NCBI GenBank assembly: GCA_029891385.1
Contig: CM057224.1
Span: forward strand, 27,731,005 to 27,795,004
Direction of reading: 5' to 3'
Origin: Erythroxylum novogranatense
Lineage: Eukaryota > Streptophyta > Magnoliopsida > Malpighiales > Erythroxylaceae
DNA: 64,000 nt
The notes under the pieces are model-generated. The model saw only the letters and a program-made list of their open reading frames with translations, did not search any database and was not told the DNA's origin. Below are positions 34,799-46,212 of the stretch, in pieces (the stretch's first letter is position 1; each line of letters starts with the position of its first letter). The translations under genes and the position numbers were made by a program.

Positions 34799-36622
34799 AA
34801 TGGTGTGGACCTTTAATTGAGGTGATTCTTGATTCGTTATGATCTAGAGAAAGAGGTCTACAATATAGGTAAAGAAAGAAAGTTTAAATTCAAGTTTTTA
34901 AGATCTCAATTTGTGAATGAAAGTTGGGTTTAGATTGCTATTACAACCTAAGGGTTGTTTCTTGATAATTGGGGTATAATTGTGAGATTTCTGAATTTAA
35001 GGAAATGCTATTGAGAGTTTTAGAAACTGAGCTTAATGGGTGAATTTTGATCTAGAGAATAGTGACACTGGTTTTGGGGTTTTGTTGGGAGTATTTTAGT
35101 GTATATGATATGGTAAATTGAACTGAATTTTAGAAACGGACTTGTGGAGTTTCATGACATATTATTGAAATAAAATGAGTCATTATTGACCAACTGAGTA
35201 AAAAAAAATGGTTTTGAGACAAAGAAAGTGGAAATTGGGAAATAGCACCGGGAAGGTCATGAACATGCATCGTGCATCTTTTACTTAAGACATGTGCATC
35301 ATTGAATCTTTCTGATTATGCATTTACTAATGAATGATTATTTAACTGTTATAGATGCACCGTTGGATCGTCATTCCACGGATATTGCTGGGACTTCTAG
35401 GCAGTAGCTCGGAAGTTACAGGTGAGTAACCAAGTTGGTTCCTCAATCTATGTGTGTTTAAAATTAGGTGCTTATGCCATGTGGAGATAATGGAGGGTTA
35501 TGTGTGTTGCTTTTGATTGATTTCGAACCATAGGTGTCCGACGTATTGGGAACTTGATATTGAAGTGCTATTTGTGTGTAACTGTTTGTGAATGATTATG
35601 ACTGAAATACCGGATCGAAGGTTCGAAGGAATGGGAATTGGGCATGGAAATGTAAACTGGCTGTAAATGTAACTTGGGACATATGCATTCATGCATAAAG
35701 GCATGTTCAGATAACAATAGTTGTGACCTGAGTATCCACTGATACTGAAAAAAAAGAGCCTCGAGCTCGAAGGGAGTTAGTGCATACCCAGAGGGCTCTC
35801 CTACTCCCTAGACGCGTCTACTGAATACTGTACACTGTTTAAGCGCTCAATCACAACACTGTAATAAAATGGGAAAGAGTCACATATGCATTGCATACAC
35901 ATTGTGATGGATTGAATTCAGCGAATGAAAATAGGCAAGAGTGTATGCTATAATTGTGATAACTGATTTATGAAATTTCTGAATTTTATGATTTCATGAG
36001 AAACTGTAAATTGCTATATGGTATTCTGGATGTGATATTGTGATATGCTGTACGCTATTTGCTTAATGCATGAATTGAGTGAACCATCGATGATGGTTTC
36101 TCATTGAGTTCGCAAACTCACCCAAAATTGTAACTATTTTTCAGGAACTGAAGAGTACCCCGTTAGACAAACGGGAGTATGCCTACTGCATGCAAGTCAG
36201 AGTCTGAAATCGGGATCAGTTCACGTCTGCATTTATATCATTATGTCATTGTGTAAATTTGTATTTCTGCAATTTCTGTAGAATAGTACTGTTATTGCAG
36301 AGGGTCCCAATTTGCTAATACTGTAATTGTAATGTGATTACCGAAATTGGTCAAGAGTAGCATTGGGCCCAAGTTTGCCTATGGATTTTTGTGCGTGTGA
36401 GGGTTTAAATACTGTTGAGTGTCTGTTATGACTGAATTTGTGTATGATTGGAAATGTTTTCGTGTTAAATCGGGCTCAAATTGTTTATTGATTTCTGTGT
36501 ATGTGATTGTTTTTTTAAAAAATAAAAATGTCTTACTGAGTTTTTGAACTGTAATTGAGTGCTCTAGCATACCACCCTCGATGTCGAGTTCGGGTCTTAC
36601 GGGAGTGGGATGCTACAGAAAA

Positions 36623-38187
36623 AAAAATAAAACTAAGATCTAGAATGTTAAAGACAATTCTTTATGAGTAAATAAAGAAACTATATGTTAAAAACATAAC
36701 AGATTGATCCCACATGCAAATATAGAGAAATACATTTAATGACAAAAAATCTTTGACATCAGGATCCAAAATCAATGTTACAAATATTGTACCAGATTTA
36801 GTACCGAATTGAGTTCTGGTATAGTATTATATCAGTATCGGTTAATATAGGATATCGTTTGAGTAATTTTTTAAATTTATTAAATAGTCCCTATTTTTTA
36901 AATTACAAAATAGTATATTGTCATATTATACAGTTATCTTGTATATTTTTAACAATGTCTTTAAAATCATAATAATAAATAATAATCACAATTTTGATTT
37001 AATTTATAAAATTAATTTAATAATTATTAATAAATATAATTAAATTTAAAATATTTTTAAAATATATAAATTTCAAATAAAGTTTGATTTAATAATTAAA
37101 ATATATATAATAAATATTAGTTTATAAATAATAATTTTAAATTATTTATTTTAAAAATAAAATATTTTTATTAATACTTTATTAATAAATATTATATAAA
37201 ATATTAAAATAAATTGAAATAAAAATAATTTACTTCTAAGTTTTATTTAATTTATAATTATTATTAGTAATAAAAATATTTGTTTTATTTTAAAATAAAA
37301 ATTCATGAAGTAAATAAAATAACTAATTAAAAAACTTTGAAAAAAGAAGGGAGGGAAGGAGGAAGGGTTTAAATTTTTTTGAAAATTTAGCAAAAAAGTC
37401 CATATTTTTTAAAATTTTCAGTACCAGCTAATATTTGGCCGCTATTTTGAATACCGATCGATATCAACCAGTACCAATTGAAATCAGCTGGTATCGACCA
37501 GTATTTAAACCCGGTACAATCAACCCTCTATTTAATACCGATTTTGATCTGTTACAGTACGTACTGACCGGTACGAAAAAGTGTCCCAAAATGTGATCTA
37601 GAACACAATCCTTTTAATATAATACATAAACAACTACTTGAAGTATTTGATAAAATTGTCATATCACAAATTTATTTATGAACAAATGGATTTCTTTCCC
37701 TTTTACAAATGCTTTTAATGGATTAATTAACATATGTTGTTTATAAACCCTAATGCGTAGAGAAAGAACTAATTTACATCCTTTATAATTAATTCAATAT
37801 ATCTATCACAAAATCAGATGAACCATCGTGAATTTTCAGCTATTTAATTCTTAATTAGGTTTAAACCAAATTAGTTAACCCATGATTATTACGAAGTTTG
37901 ATTTCCTTTTTATGATTTCTCTCAAATTTGCAGGCAATGTTATCAAGCTTTCATGCTTTTCTAATAGAGTTTGGATTTTTTAACAATTTAATTGAATTAT
38001 AATCATAATTTCAACTAAACTTTACTAATTAAGTCTTAAAAGATTCAATATATTATATTAATCCTTATATATTAGGTATTTTATATTTGACTTTAGAAGT
38101 TTTAAAACTTTACAATCAAATACTACTTAATTAATTACTTTTCTCTCTAAGTTGTTTTTAAGAAGTTAAGTTTTATATATATTAACA
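36623..38187. other. AT-rich intergenic DNA
   Basis: No gene is seen. Long A/T runs dominate 36850-37380. Possible DNA-transposon relic inside (separate entry). The remainder to 38187 is featureless. Confidence 0.5.
36765..37610. mobile_element. Possible decayed DNA transposon with GTACC-rich inverted ends
   Basis: Left part (36775-36860) and right part (37420-37600) share degenerate inverted segments with GTACC/GGTAC and GATACCG/CGGTATC motifs. For example ATTGTACCAGATTTAGTACC on the left resembles the reverse complement of the block around 37500-37530. The centre is AT-rich. There are no clean termini or target duplication. Confidence 0.3.
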
Positions 38188-38212
38188 ATATATATATATA
38201 TATATATATAGA
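38188..38212. repeat. (AT)n microsatellite
   Basis: An uninterrupted AT dinucleotide run of about 24 bases. Confidence 0.95.
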
Positions 38213-38280
38213 TTAAAATCTTAATATTTAGAATTAGATAAATAAATATTCTTTGATTTTTTAATTCTTTGATTATGTTG

Positions 38281-40900
38281 AGTTCCGTTTCTGAAGCCCA
38301 ACAATCCATCCGGAGTCATAAAGCGTGAGCATATTTCCTTGGAAGGTTATTCCAATGAACCCTCATTTTATTTCCATCAATCTTTTTCAATTCAACCCTA
38401 AAAGCTACAAATTTTTTTGGGGAGGTAGAAAAATTCAATAGGACTCTATTGCTTCAAGAACCACCTTATTTGGAGATCAGATGACAAAGTTATAACCAAA
38501 AGAATCCAACATGTTTATGTCCTTAATCAATTTGTACCTCTCTTGGTACAATTGCCATAACTTTTTCTACAGATGTCGGATTGAGTTTGTTCTTAGACCA
38601 TTTGAAATAAAACTTCTAGATATACAACTTTCATGAAGACCACAAAATGAAATTATGCCTCTAAAAGGATCAGAAATAGGATAGAACATGACGATACAAA
38701 CTAAGACGATGAACAGTAACTTCGTCTTAGATGAACAGTAACTTTGTCTTAAACGAACAATAACTTCATCTTAGAAACTTCGTCTTAGATGAACGGTAAC
38801 TTTGTCTTTGAAACTTCGTCTTAGATGAACAGTAACTTCGTCTTAGATGAATAGTAATTAAGACGATGCAACATTACAACTTGTAATACTCGTATCTCTC
38901 AATTTCGATATCCAAAATATATAAACTTCATACCGTTGGAAAGTTGGAAAGATCATCTACAACTTCCAAGAAGACAATTTTGTCTAAATTAACTCACATC
39001 AACCCAGAAATATCCTCAAAGTCAATACATGAATTTCCATAGCTGGCACATACACATATCTTATGCAACATCACAACTTGTAAAGATCATAACTTCCCAA
39101 TATGATATCCAAAACTTACAAACTTCATATCGTTGGAAAGCAGGGAAGATCATCTACAACTTCTAAGAAGACTATTTTTACTAGTTCTGCCTAGATCATT
39201 CCAGACTTTCCCTCGAAGTCAGTACACAATAATATCCTTATGGAAAACTTGAAGTATGAAATGTACACTACCAGATAATAAGCACATCCACAACAGAACT
39301 TCTTCAATGCTCAATTTATTTCCAAATCAAAATGAAGTTCACATATAGCTTCCATACATAGCTTTAATTACATATTGAAATTACCTCAAAGTTTTAACCT
39401 AATTTACAAAAATACATTGGATGCTCAATGTTCAATATGCTTATAAACCTATTAAAAAGTCTAGCCACTAACTTAGCACAAAAGCTAACTATCTTGGAAT
39501 TTATCCAATTGCCTTGCAAGGATCATTGAACTTCTCGATTTGCACCTGTGAAGTGGGAAAAATATTGGGTTGAGCTATACAGCTCAGTGGCTAAGATATT
39601 TATAGCTATTAGCAATAAGCCACACAATCAAATATATATATATGAATATTCATAATTGCAACCATGTCATCTCTTAATCTAGCAATGCAAGTTCAACATT
39701 CACAATCCCAATTCATAACTCAAAACTCAATACATATTCAAAGCATAACACACAAATTTTCTTATAGCTTAACATATCAAAATGCAAATGTACAAATAAT
39801 TGGCTCGAGGGTTTCGTGGAACAAAATAGAGAAATCGAGGTTTACTCCGTAAACGAAACGAGTCCACATTTCGGATCTCGTGGGCCACAAGCAGACAGCT
39901 AGGAGAAGGCTTTTTGTCGATGTGCACGTGACTATGAAACGGTTCCTCTCTTGCCTAAACACAATCAAATTCCATGCGTAATTCAACTATTCACAATCTC
40001 ATATCCTCATGTTTTTTTTATGCAAAATGCCATGACTCAATGCAATGGCATAACATGATCATACATCATAATGAAATTTCAATATCACCACATTTCAAGC
40101 AAGTCATTTTAACACACGATGTACACACAAGGCATTTTGCCCATTACATAATAACTATAAATAAATTACCCACATTAAAACTCTTGAAAATCCAAATTCA
40201 ATTGAGCCTTTCCTCTTGCTTTTGGGTAGGTTGTTCTTGATTTCCTAACACAACCAAAATTTTCATTCAATTCCAATTCAAGTGGAAATCCTCCAATTTC
40301 CATAATCACAACAAATCCCTAAAACTTCAAAACCACCACAAATGAAATTAACATAAATCAAGCTCAAATCTAACCTACCAATAGTCCATCTAAGTTAGAA
40401 AACTCAAAACCTAACTTAGAAACTCATCTTCTTCCTCCAATCATTCCCAACACAAAACTCCTTTCTCTCTCTAAACTTCTTCATTCATAAAACAACAACT
40501 CATTTCTTTACTAAAGCAAAAAGAAGATGATGAACTTACCTTAAAAGCTTGATCCTTCTCTTCTTTCCACGATTTTCCTCCTCCTTCTCTAGCTTTTTCG
40601 ATTTTCTTCTCCTTCTTCTCTCTCTCTCTAACGTTTTCTCTCTTTTCTTCTCCTCCTTGGTTGTTCACAACATCTCCCACTCTTCTTCAAATTTTAAGAC
40701 TCATCCTTAGCTCTTTCTTCCAAAATTGTCCCTCACCTACTGGCCTTTTCCAATTTTGCCCCTCCTTTGTCTTTTATGGCTCTACTCCTTTAATCCACTT
40801 AACACAAACCTACTAATTTTTGACATTTCCTTCAAATTTTAAATTTATATTCCTTCCCTCAATTTCTAATTAATAACCCAATTCTAAAAATAAAATTAAA
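38281..40900 (-). mobile_element. Decayed long-LTR-like block, third family member
   Basis: The order of motifs resembles an inverted long LTR. 38555-39240 has CATAACTTTTTC...GGATTGAGTTTGTTCTT and two later CATAACTTC...TATCCAAAACTTACAAACTTC modules with TTCATGAAGA- and AACTTCTAAGAAG-like tails. 39840-39960 has a GC-richer structured stretch like the one in the other LTRs, and 40400-40700 is CT-rich with CTTACCTTAAAAG resembling an inverted donor. No TG/CA termini or target duplication were found, so the limits are arbitrary. Confidence 0.4.
38698..38877. repeat. GATGAACAGTAACTTCGTCTTA minisatellite-like array
   Basis: Imperfect 21-23-bp units with AGATGAACAGTAACTTCGTC are repeated about seven times, with interspersed half units (GAAACTTCGTC). 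Sister modules nearby lack the array. Confidence 0.8.
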
Positions 40901-41327
40901 CAAACAAACGAAACAAAATGAATAACTAGACAATTAATAAGAATTTAGAAAAATCAGATCCAACATATTAAGTAATTTATATTCATAGATTAAATTTGTG
41001 TCAAACAGTTCAACCAATATTAAAATGATTTTAACTTATATTTTAAGGTATGATTTTCATATAATTTATTATTTCGATTATACAAATAAGAAAAAGTGTA
41101 GTTGTAACTATCCTTATTAGAGTTTAGATCCAACTTCTACTAGGTAGGTTGGAAATTTTGATCTTATTAAATATGTATTTAAAATGAGATAGATGTGTAT
41201 TTATCTCACTAGAAATTTTGATCTTAGCACATAATCTCAAATTCCTTTAAGATAAATGAGAAAAAAAAGAACATCCATTTCCATTTCCATATACATAGAC
41301 CAACACACAAATAACATCTTTGTTGTC
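40901..41327. other. AT-rich 3' flank of the LRR pseudogene
   Basis: No gene is seen. This is probably the former 3' UTR and downstream region of the minus-strand LRR gene. It contains a partial direct repeat (AGAAATTTTGATCTTA / GGAAATTTTGATCTTA) near 41150-41226. Confidence 0.45.
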
Positions 41328-41430
41328 TTACTTAAATTTGTTTCCGTCTTCGTAGAAATAGAAAATTTTAACTTGCGGGATGTGCTTTATTTTCCACCCG
41401 TCTTCACCTACTTTAGCTCGATCAATTCTA

Positions 41431-41823
41431 TGTCAGAAAGCAAACTCTCCTTTCTTTTGGACATTTGGAAATCAACTTGTGTGCCCCCAAGAAAGTAAAC
41501 TCTCCTTTCTTTTGGACATTTGGAAATCAACGTGTGTGGCTTCAAATGGTTGCTTAATAGCTAAGAGTTGTAGGAGTAACAAAGTGTTACTTGTCAACTT
41601 TTATGTTTAAAACACATGTCCCCTCATTTATTATGCCCCCTAAGCGTGCCTTTATGTAAAGGCTAGTCCATTTTGTACTTTAAGAAAGGTGAATAAAGAG
41701 AATGTAGTAGCATATTACATGAAAAAGTGTATACAACGTGAGGAAGAAAAAACAAAATTGTAAATTTTGTAAAAAGAGGAAAAAATTTGTAGAGTTTATT
41801 TGGAGCTTATCAAGCTTCCAACA
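41431..41823 (+). mobile_element. Copia 5' LTR with 55-bp internal duplication
   Basis: TGTCAGAAAGC...CTTCCAACA. Segment 41435-41489 is repeated at 41490-41544 (AGAAAG-AAACTCTCCTTTC). The 3' LTR has a single copy, so the duplication arose after insertion or by recombination. Confidence 0.9.
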
Positions 41824-41825
41824 AG

Positions 41826-41837
41826 TGGTATTAGAGC
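41826..41837 (+). promoter_or_regulatory. Copia primer binding site
   Basis: TGGTATTAGAGC, two bases after the LTR; one mismatch from the tRNA-iMet PBS TGGTATCAGAGC. Confidence 0.8.
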
Positions 41838-41868
41838 AAGGTTCGTTTGTTCATGAATTAATGAAGCA

Positions 41869-42870
41869 ATGGCCAACTCGATCTAGCCTCAAGTTCTGAA
41901 ATTAACAAAGAAAAATTATGGGAAATGGAGTATCCAGATGAGAGTGATGCTTAGTTCTCATGATTTATGAGATATTGTTGATGATGGATGTACTGAGTCT
42001 ATAGATGCAACTGCTGAAGTGGCCCTATCAGATGCCGAGAAAAAGATGTTGAAAGAAAATCGAAAGAAAGATAAGAAGGCGTTGTTCTTTATCTTATCTT
42101 TCAAGGTACTGATGAACTCACATTTGAAAAAATTTCAGATGCAAAGACTTCAAAAGAAGCATGGGAGATTCTGCAAAAATCTTTCCAAGGAGTCGAAAAA
42201 GCTAAAAAGGTATATCTTCAATTACTTAGAGCTGAGTTCGAGATGCTAAAAATGCAAAGCTTAGAAAATATTGGTGATTATGTCACTCGTTTGAAAACGA
42301 TGGCTAATGAAATGAAAAAAAAACGGTGAAACTCTAGACAATGTTCGTGTAATGGAAATACTTTTGCATTCGCTTACACGCAAATTTGATTACATTGTCG
42401 TCGCAATTGAAGAATCGAAATATTTCTTAGAACTTTCGATTGATGAACTCATTGGTTCTCTCCAAGCACATGAGCAAAGAATGAACCGAAATGATAATAC
42501 TAGCGACTTGGAGAAAGTTTTGCAAAGCAAATTATCAATCAGTGAAAATCAAACAAATAGTAGCCAAAGACAGGACAAAGGAAGTCAAGGTGGCTACAGA
42601 GGTGGCTACCAAATAGGACATGGTCGATGGAGCAACCGACATGGCAGACAATTTTTTGAAAGAGAAAATACAAATGAATCTGACATATGGTTGCGGAAAA
42701 GGTTATAGAGACAGAGGACGAGGCAAATTTCAACAAAGAAGCGATAAATCTCAAATATAGTGTTATAATTACAATAAATATGTTCATTGTAGTTACGAAT
42801 GTAGATCGAGTCCTGACGTACAAGAAAGAAGTCATTTTGCAGCAACGTAAGACAAGAAAGATAATGATGT
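41869..42870 (+). pseudogene. Copia gag relic
   Basis: The ATG at 41869 opens a gag-like frame broken by a TAG within the first six codons, a TGA near 41969 and frameshifts near 42100 and 42320. Fragments are recognisable: ENRKKDKKALFFI, an [15 protein letters not shown] segment (42370-42420), [16 protein letters not shown] (42437-42484) and a Gly/Gln/Arg-rich tail. The zinc knuckle near 42760-42800 keeps Cys/His spacing only in part (second Cys lost). Gag would package element RNA; this one cannot be made. Confidence 0.8.
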
Positions 42871-42879
42871 TATGCTTCT

Positions 42880-43990
42880 CTCTTTACCAATTAATGGGCA
42901 AAGAAATAATAATATTTGGTATCTGGACACTAGTACTAGCAACCATAAGTGTGGTCAAAAATAGTTGTTCACAAACTTGGATGATACAGTCCATGGTGAA
43001 ATTACATTCAGTGATTCAACAAAGATTTCGATTAGAGGCAAAGGTAAAATTTCAATTACCTTGAAAAATGGAGAAAAGAGATATATTACTGATATCTATT
43101 ATATGCCTACTTTGAAATGCAACATCATCAACCTCAGTTAACTCTTAGAAAAGAAATACATTATATTATTGAAAAATGAATATCTCACCATCTAGAATCA
43201 AAAGGGAGAATTGATAGTAAGAATAAAGATTACGAAGAATCGTCTTTTCACACATGATGTACAAAATGAGTTGATAAATTGCATGAAGTCAGTCATCTAC
43301 GATGAATCTTGGTTGTGGCATTTGAGGTTCGGCCATTTCAATTTCACCGGACTAAAATTATTATCAAAGTCAAAGATGGTGAACAGATTACCAGAAGTTG
43401 ATCAATCAAAGCAGTCGTATGAAGCCTGCATCAAAGGAAAGCAACATAGATAACAATTTGAAACTAGAAAATCATTGAGAGCCATAAGGCCCCTAAAAAT
43501 TGTCCACACAGATATTGCTGGTCCATTTGACGTGCCATCAGTTAGACGAAATACGTACTATTTAACTTTTATTGGCAATTTTAGTAGAAAATGTTGGGTG
43601 TATATTTTGATAGAAAAATCAGAGGCTCTTAATAAGTTTAAAGAGTTCAAAGTGATGGTCAAAAAACAAAGTGGACAGTATCCTGAAGATACTCAAAGCT
43701 GATAGGGGAGGCGAGTACACCTCAAAATTGTTCGAGAATTTTTGTAAGAAGCATGAAGTCATTCATCAGCTGACAGTAAGATATTCACTACAACAAAATG
43801 GTGTAGTTGCAATCAAGAATCGTACAATTCTTGATATGGCAAGAAGCATGTTGAAAGAAAAGCATTTACTAAAGAATTTGTGGGCTGAAGCCATTATATG
43901 TGTAGTCAATTTGTTGAATCGGAGTCCAACAAAAAGCGTCAAATTTATGACACCTAATGAAGCGTAGAGTGGAAACAAACCAAGTGTTGG
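42880..43990 (+). pseudogene. Copia protease and integrase relic
   Basis: The protease active-site region reads YLDTSTSN (near 42920) where copia normally has D-S/T-G-A, so the catalytic glycine position is altered. The GAG-pre-integrase motif LWHLRFGHFNF lies at 43313-43345. The integrase core shows D at 43511 (HTDIAGPF) and D at 43701 (ADRGGEYTS). The third catalytic residue, Glu in GVVERKNR-type sequences, is Ala here (GCA 43809-43811). A TAA at 43451-43453 and a frameshift near 43680 separate the open segments. Confidence 0.85.
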
Positions 43991-44154
43991 ACATCTCAAG
44001 ATTTTTTAGTGCATTGCATATGCCCATATTCCTGACCAAAAAAGAAAGAAATTGGATGATAAAGGGGAGAAATACGTTTTCATTGGCTACGACAACAGGA
44101 GTAAAGCATATAAATTGTACAACCCCTTAACCAAGAAGGTGATCATCTTAAGAG

Positions 44155-45843
44155 ATGTTGAGTTCAATGAAGCAGAACACTGGAGATGGATCAAAGAAGA
44201 AAAGAACATTCAAGGAATGTTTTTTTTATGATACAGGTGATGATAACCTAGATTTACAAGAACAACAAGATAATCATTCTCCTCCACAAAGTCCACTAAC
44301 AACACCTGCATCGACATCATCAATGCCAAGTAGTAGTAGTAGCAACAATTCAGGAGGATCACTAATTAAAACAAGAAATCTTAGTGATCTCTCTGATACT
44401 ACTGAACGAATAAAATCATTTGGCAATTCATTGTTTTGTTTAATGGCTGCATGTGATCCGGTGACATATGAAGATGCCGCTGGAGACAAAAAATGGAAAA
44501 AAGCAATGAATGAAGAAATTGGTGCCATCTAAAGAAATGATACATGGGAATTGACCAATCTTCCAAAAGGACATAAACCAATTGGAGTCAAGTGGGCATA
44601 CAAAACAAAACCAATCAAGAAGTAAAGGTGGAAAAATATAAGGCAATGTTAGTCGCAAAAGGTTATAAATAGAAATATGGAATTGATTATGAAGAAGTAT
44701 TTGCTCCAGTTGCAAGAATTGATACAATCAGACTTCTCATAGTACCTGTAGCACAAAACAATGGACGATTTACCAGATGGATGTAAAGTCAGCTTTTCTG
44801 AATGGTTACTTAGAAGAAGAAGTTTATATTGAACAACCACCTTGATATGTCAAAAAAGGTCAGGAAGACAAAGTTTACCATCTTTACGGATTGAAGTTTT
44901 GAGGGCTTAGAATACAAGAATAGATGAGTACTTTCAAAAGAACGGATTTGTGAAAAGCTTGTATGAGCATGCGTTGTACATAAAGAAAAACAAACAAGGA
45001 GACATCATAATCGTGTGCTTATATGTGGACGACATTATTTTCACAGGAAATAATCCAGGTATGTTTGATGATTTCAAGAAATCCATGACCAAAGACTTTA
45101 AGATGACTAATATTGGTGAAATGTCCTACTTCCTTGGAGTCGAAGTGAAACAAACAGTAGAAGGAATTTTCATTTCTCAAATGAAGTATGCAGATGAAGT
45201 TTTAAAGAGGTTTAAAATGAAAGATTGCAATCTAATAGCCATAACTGTCGAAGCAAGCAGAAAGTTAAGAAGTGATTCAAACAAAAAATCTATAGATCCA
45301 ACATTATTCAAGAGTTTGGTTGAAAGTTTGAGGTATCTGACCAACACAAGACTAGATATTATGTTTGTAGGTGGGCTAATCAGCAGATATATGGAGAAGC
45401 CCAAACAAGATCACTTTGATGGAGCGAAAAGAATTTTAAGATATATTAAAGGTACAATTGACCAAGGCTTATTCTATACACATTCTCAAAATTCGAAATT
45501 AATTGGTTATTCAAATAGTGATTTTGGTAGAGATGTGGATGATAGAAAAAGTACTTCTGGTTATGTCTTTCATATTAGGTCAGCAGTAATTTTATGGTCA
45601 TCAAAGAAGCAACAAACGGTTGCCCTTTCAATATGTTGATAATAAGCCTGCCATATCACTTAGAAAAAATCTAGTGGCACATAGTCGAAGGAAACACATA
45701 AAATGTCATTTTATTCGGGAACAAGCGAAAAACAAAATTGTGGAATTGGTGTTCTGCAGAACAGAAGATCAACTGGTAGATATTTTTACAAAATCACTAA
45801 ACAATGAAGTGTTCCGCATATTACGAGAAGAACTAAGTATGTG
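44155..45843 (+). pseudogene. Copia reverse transcriptase - RNase H relic
   Basis: The Ser-rich linker (44270-44360) is followed by the RT start KKWKKAMNEEIGAI, a TAA at 44530-44532 and several frameshifts. The first catalytic region MDVKSAFLNGYLEEEVY is at 44776-44826 with a TGA just after. The long open segment 44950-45639 carries YVDD (45022-45033), FLGVEVKQT and the RNase H start LIGYSNSDFGRD. The final segment 45620-45843 has a frame change but retains the RNase H end (EDQLVDIFTKSL). The polyprotein is clearly copia-order (IN before RT). Confidence 0.9.
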
Positions 45844-45863
45844 AAGTCGAGTTTAAGGGGAAG

Positions 45864-46212
45864 TGTTAGAAAGCAAACTCTCCTTTCTTTTGGACATTTG
45901 GAAATCAACGTGTGTGACTCCAAATGGTTGCTTAATAGCTAAGAGTTGTAGGAGTAACAAAGTGTTATTTGTCAACTTTTATGTTTAAAACACATGTCCC
46001 CTCATTTATTACTCCCCCTTAAGCATGCCTTTATATAAAGGCTAGTCCATTTTGTACTTTAAGAAAGATGAATAAAGAGAGTGCAGTAACATATTACATG
46101 AAAAGTATGTGTAACATGAGGAAAAAAAACAGAGCTATAGCTCTTGCAAAAAGAGGAAAAAATTTGTAGAGTTTACTTGGAGCTCATCTTGGAGCTCATC
46201 AAGCTTCCAACA
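45864..46212 (+). mobile_element. Copia 3' LTR
   Basis: TGTTAGAAAGC...CTTCCAACA. It contains a 12-bp duplication (TTGGAGCTCATC twice, near 46178-46201) absent from the 5' LTR. Confidence 0.9.

Larger units (their letters stand above)
14593..36617 (+). mobile_element. Gypsy-type LTR retroelement (TGTAACATCCC family) filled by three nested solo LTRs
   Basis: The LTRs start TGTAACATCCCATCC and end GGGATGCTACA. Target duplication GAAAA flanks the whole unit (14588-14592 and 36618-36622), proving one insertion. The PBS TGGTATCAGA (22471) follows the 5' LTR, and the polypurine tract AGGAGGGGAGAAT (26179-26191) precedes the 3' LTR. With nested insertions removed the LTRs are about 3.07 and 3.02 kb and the internal region is 3.73 kb, so the original element was about 9.8 kb. 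PBS, PPT and LTR termini fit Ty3-gypsy chromovirus-like elements. No intact gag or pol is present. Confidence 0.9.
26192..36617 (+). mobile_element. 3' LTR of the gypsy-type element (split twice)
   Basis: The LTR parts are 26192-27284, 30260-30375 and 34804-36617. The first insertion lies inside the CpG island and the second 40 bp after it. Once both nested LTRs are removed, the order and sequence match the 5' LTR closely by eye, including the 65-codon ORF in the leader (26731-26928), which is a shared but probably meaningless frame. Confidence 0.88.
41431..46212 (+). mobile_element. Complete but inactivated Ty1-copia retrotransposon
   Basis: The 5' LTR is 41431-41823 and the 3' LTR 45864-46212. 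The target duplication TTCTA occurs at 41426-41430 and 46213-46217. The PBS-like TGGTATTAGAGC (41826) and PPT TTTAAGGGGAAG (45852-45863) are in place. Gag, protease, integrase, reverse transcriptase and RNase H follow the copia order. Many stops and frameshifts make it dead. It is inserted near the 3' end of the LRR pseudogene in the opposite orientation. The LTRs are clearly alike over their shared length, but 5' LTR length differs because of an internal duplication. Confidence 0.93.

Noticed and set aside
44274..44727. Antisense ORFs across the copia RT region
   Set aside because: Shadows of the sense polyprotein relic.
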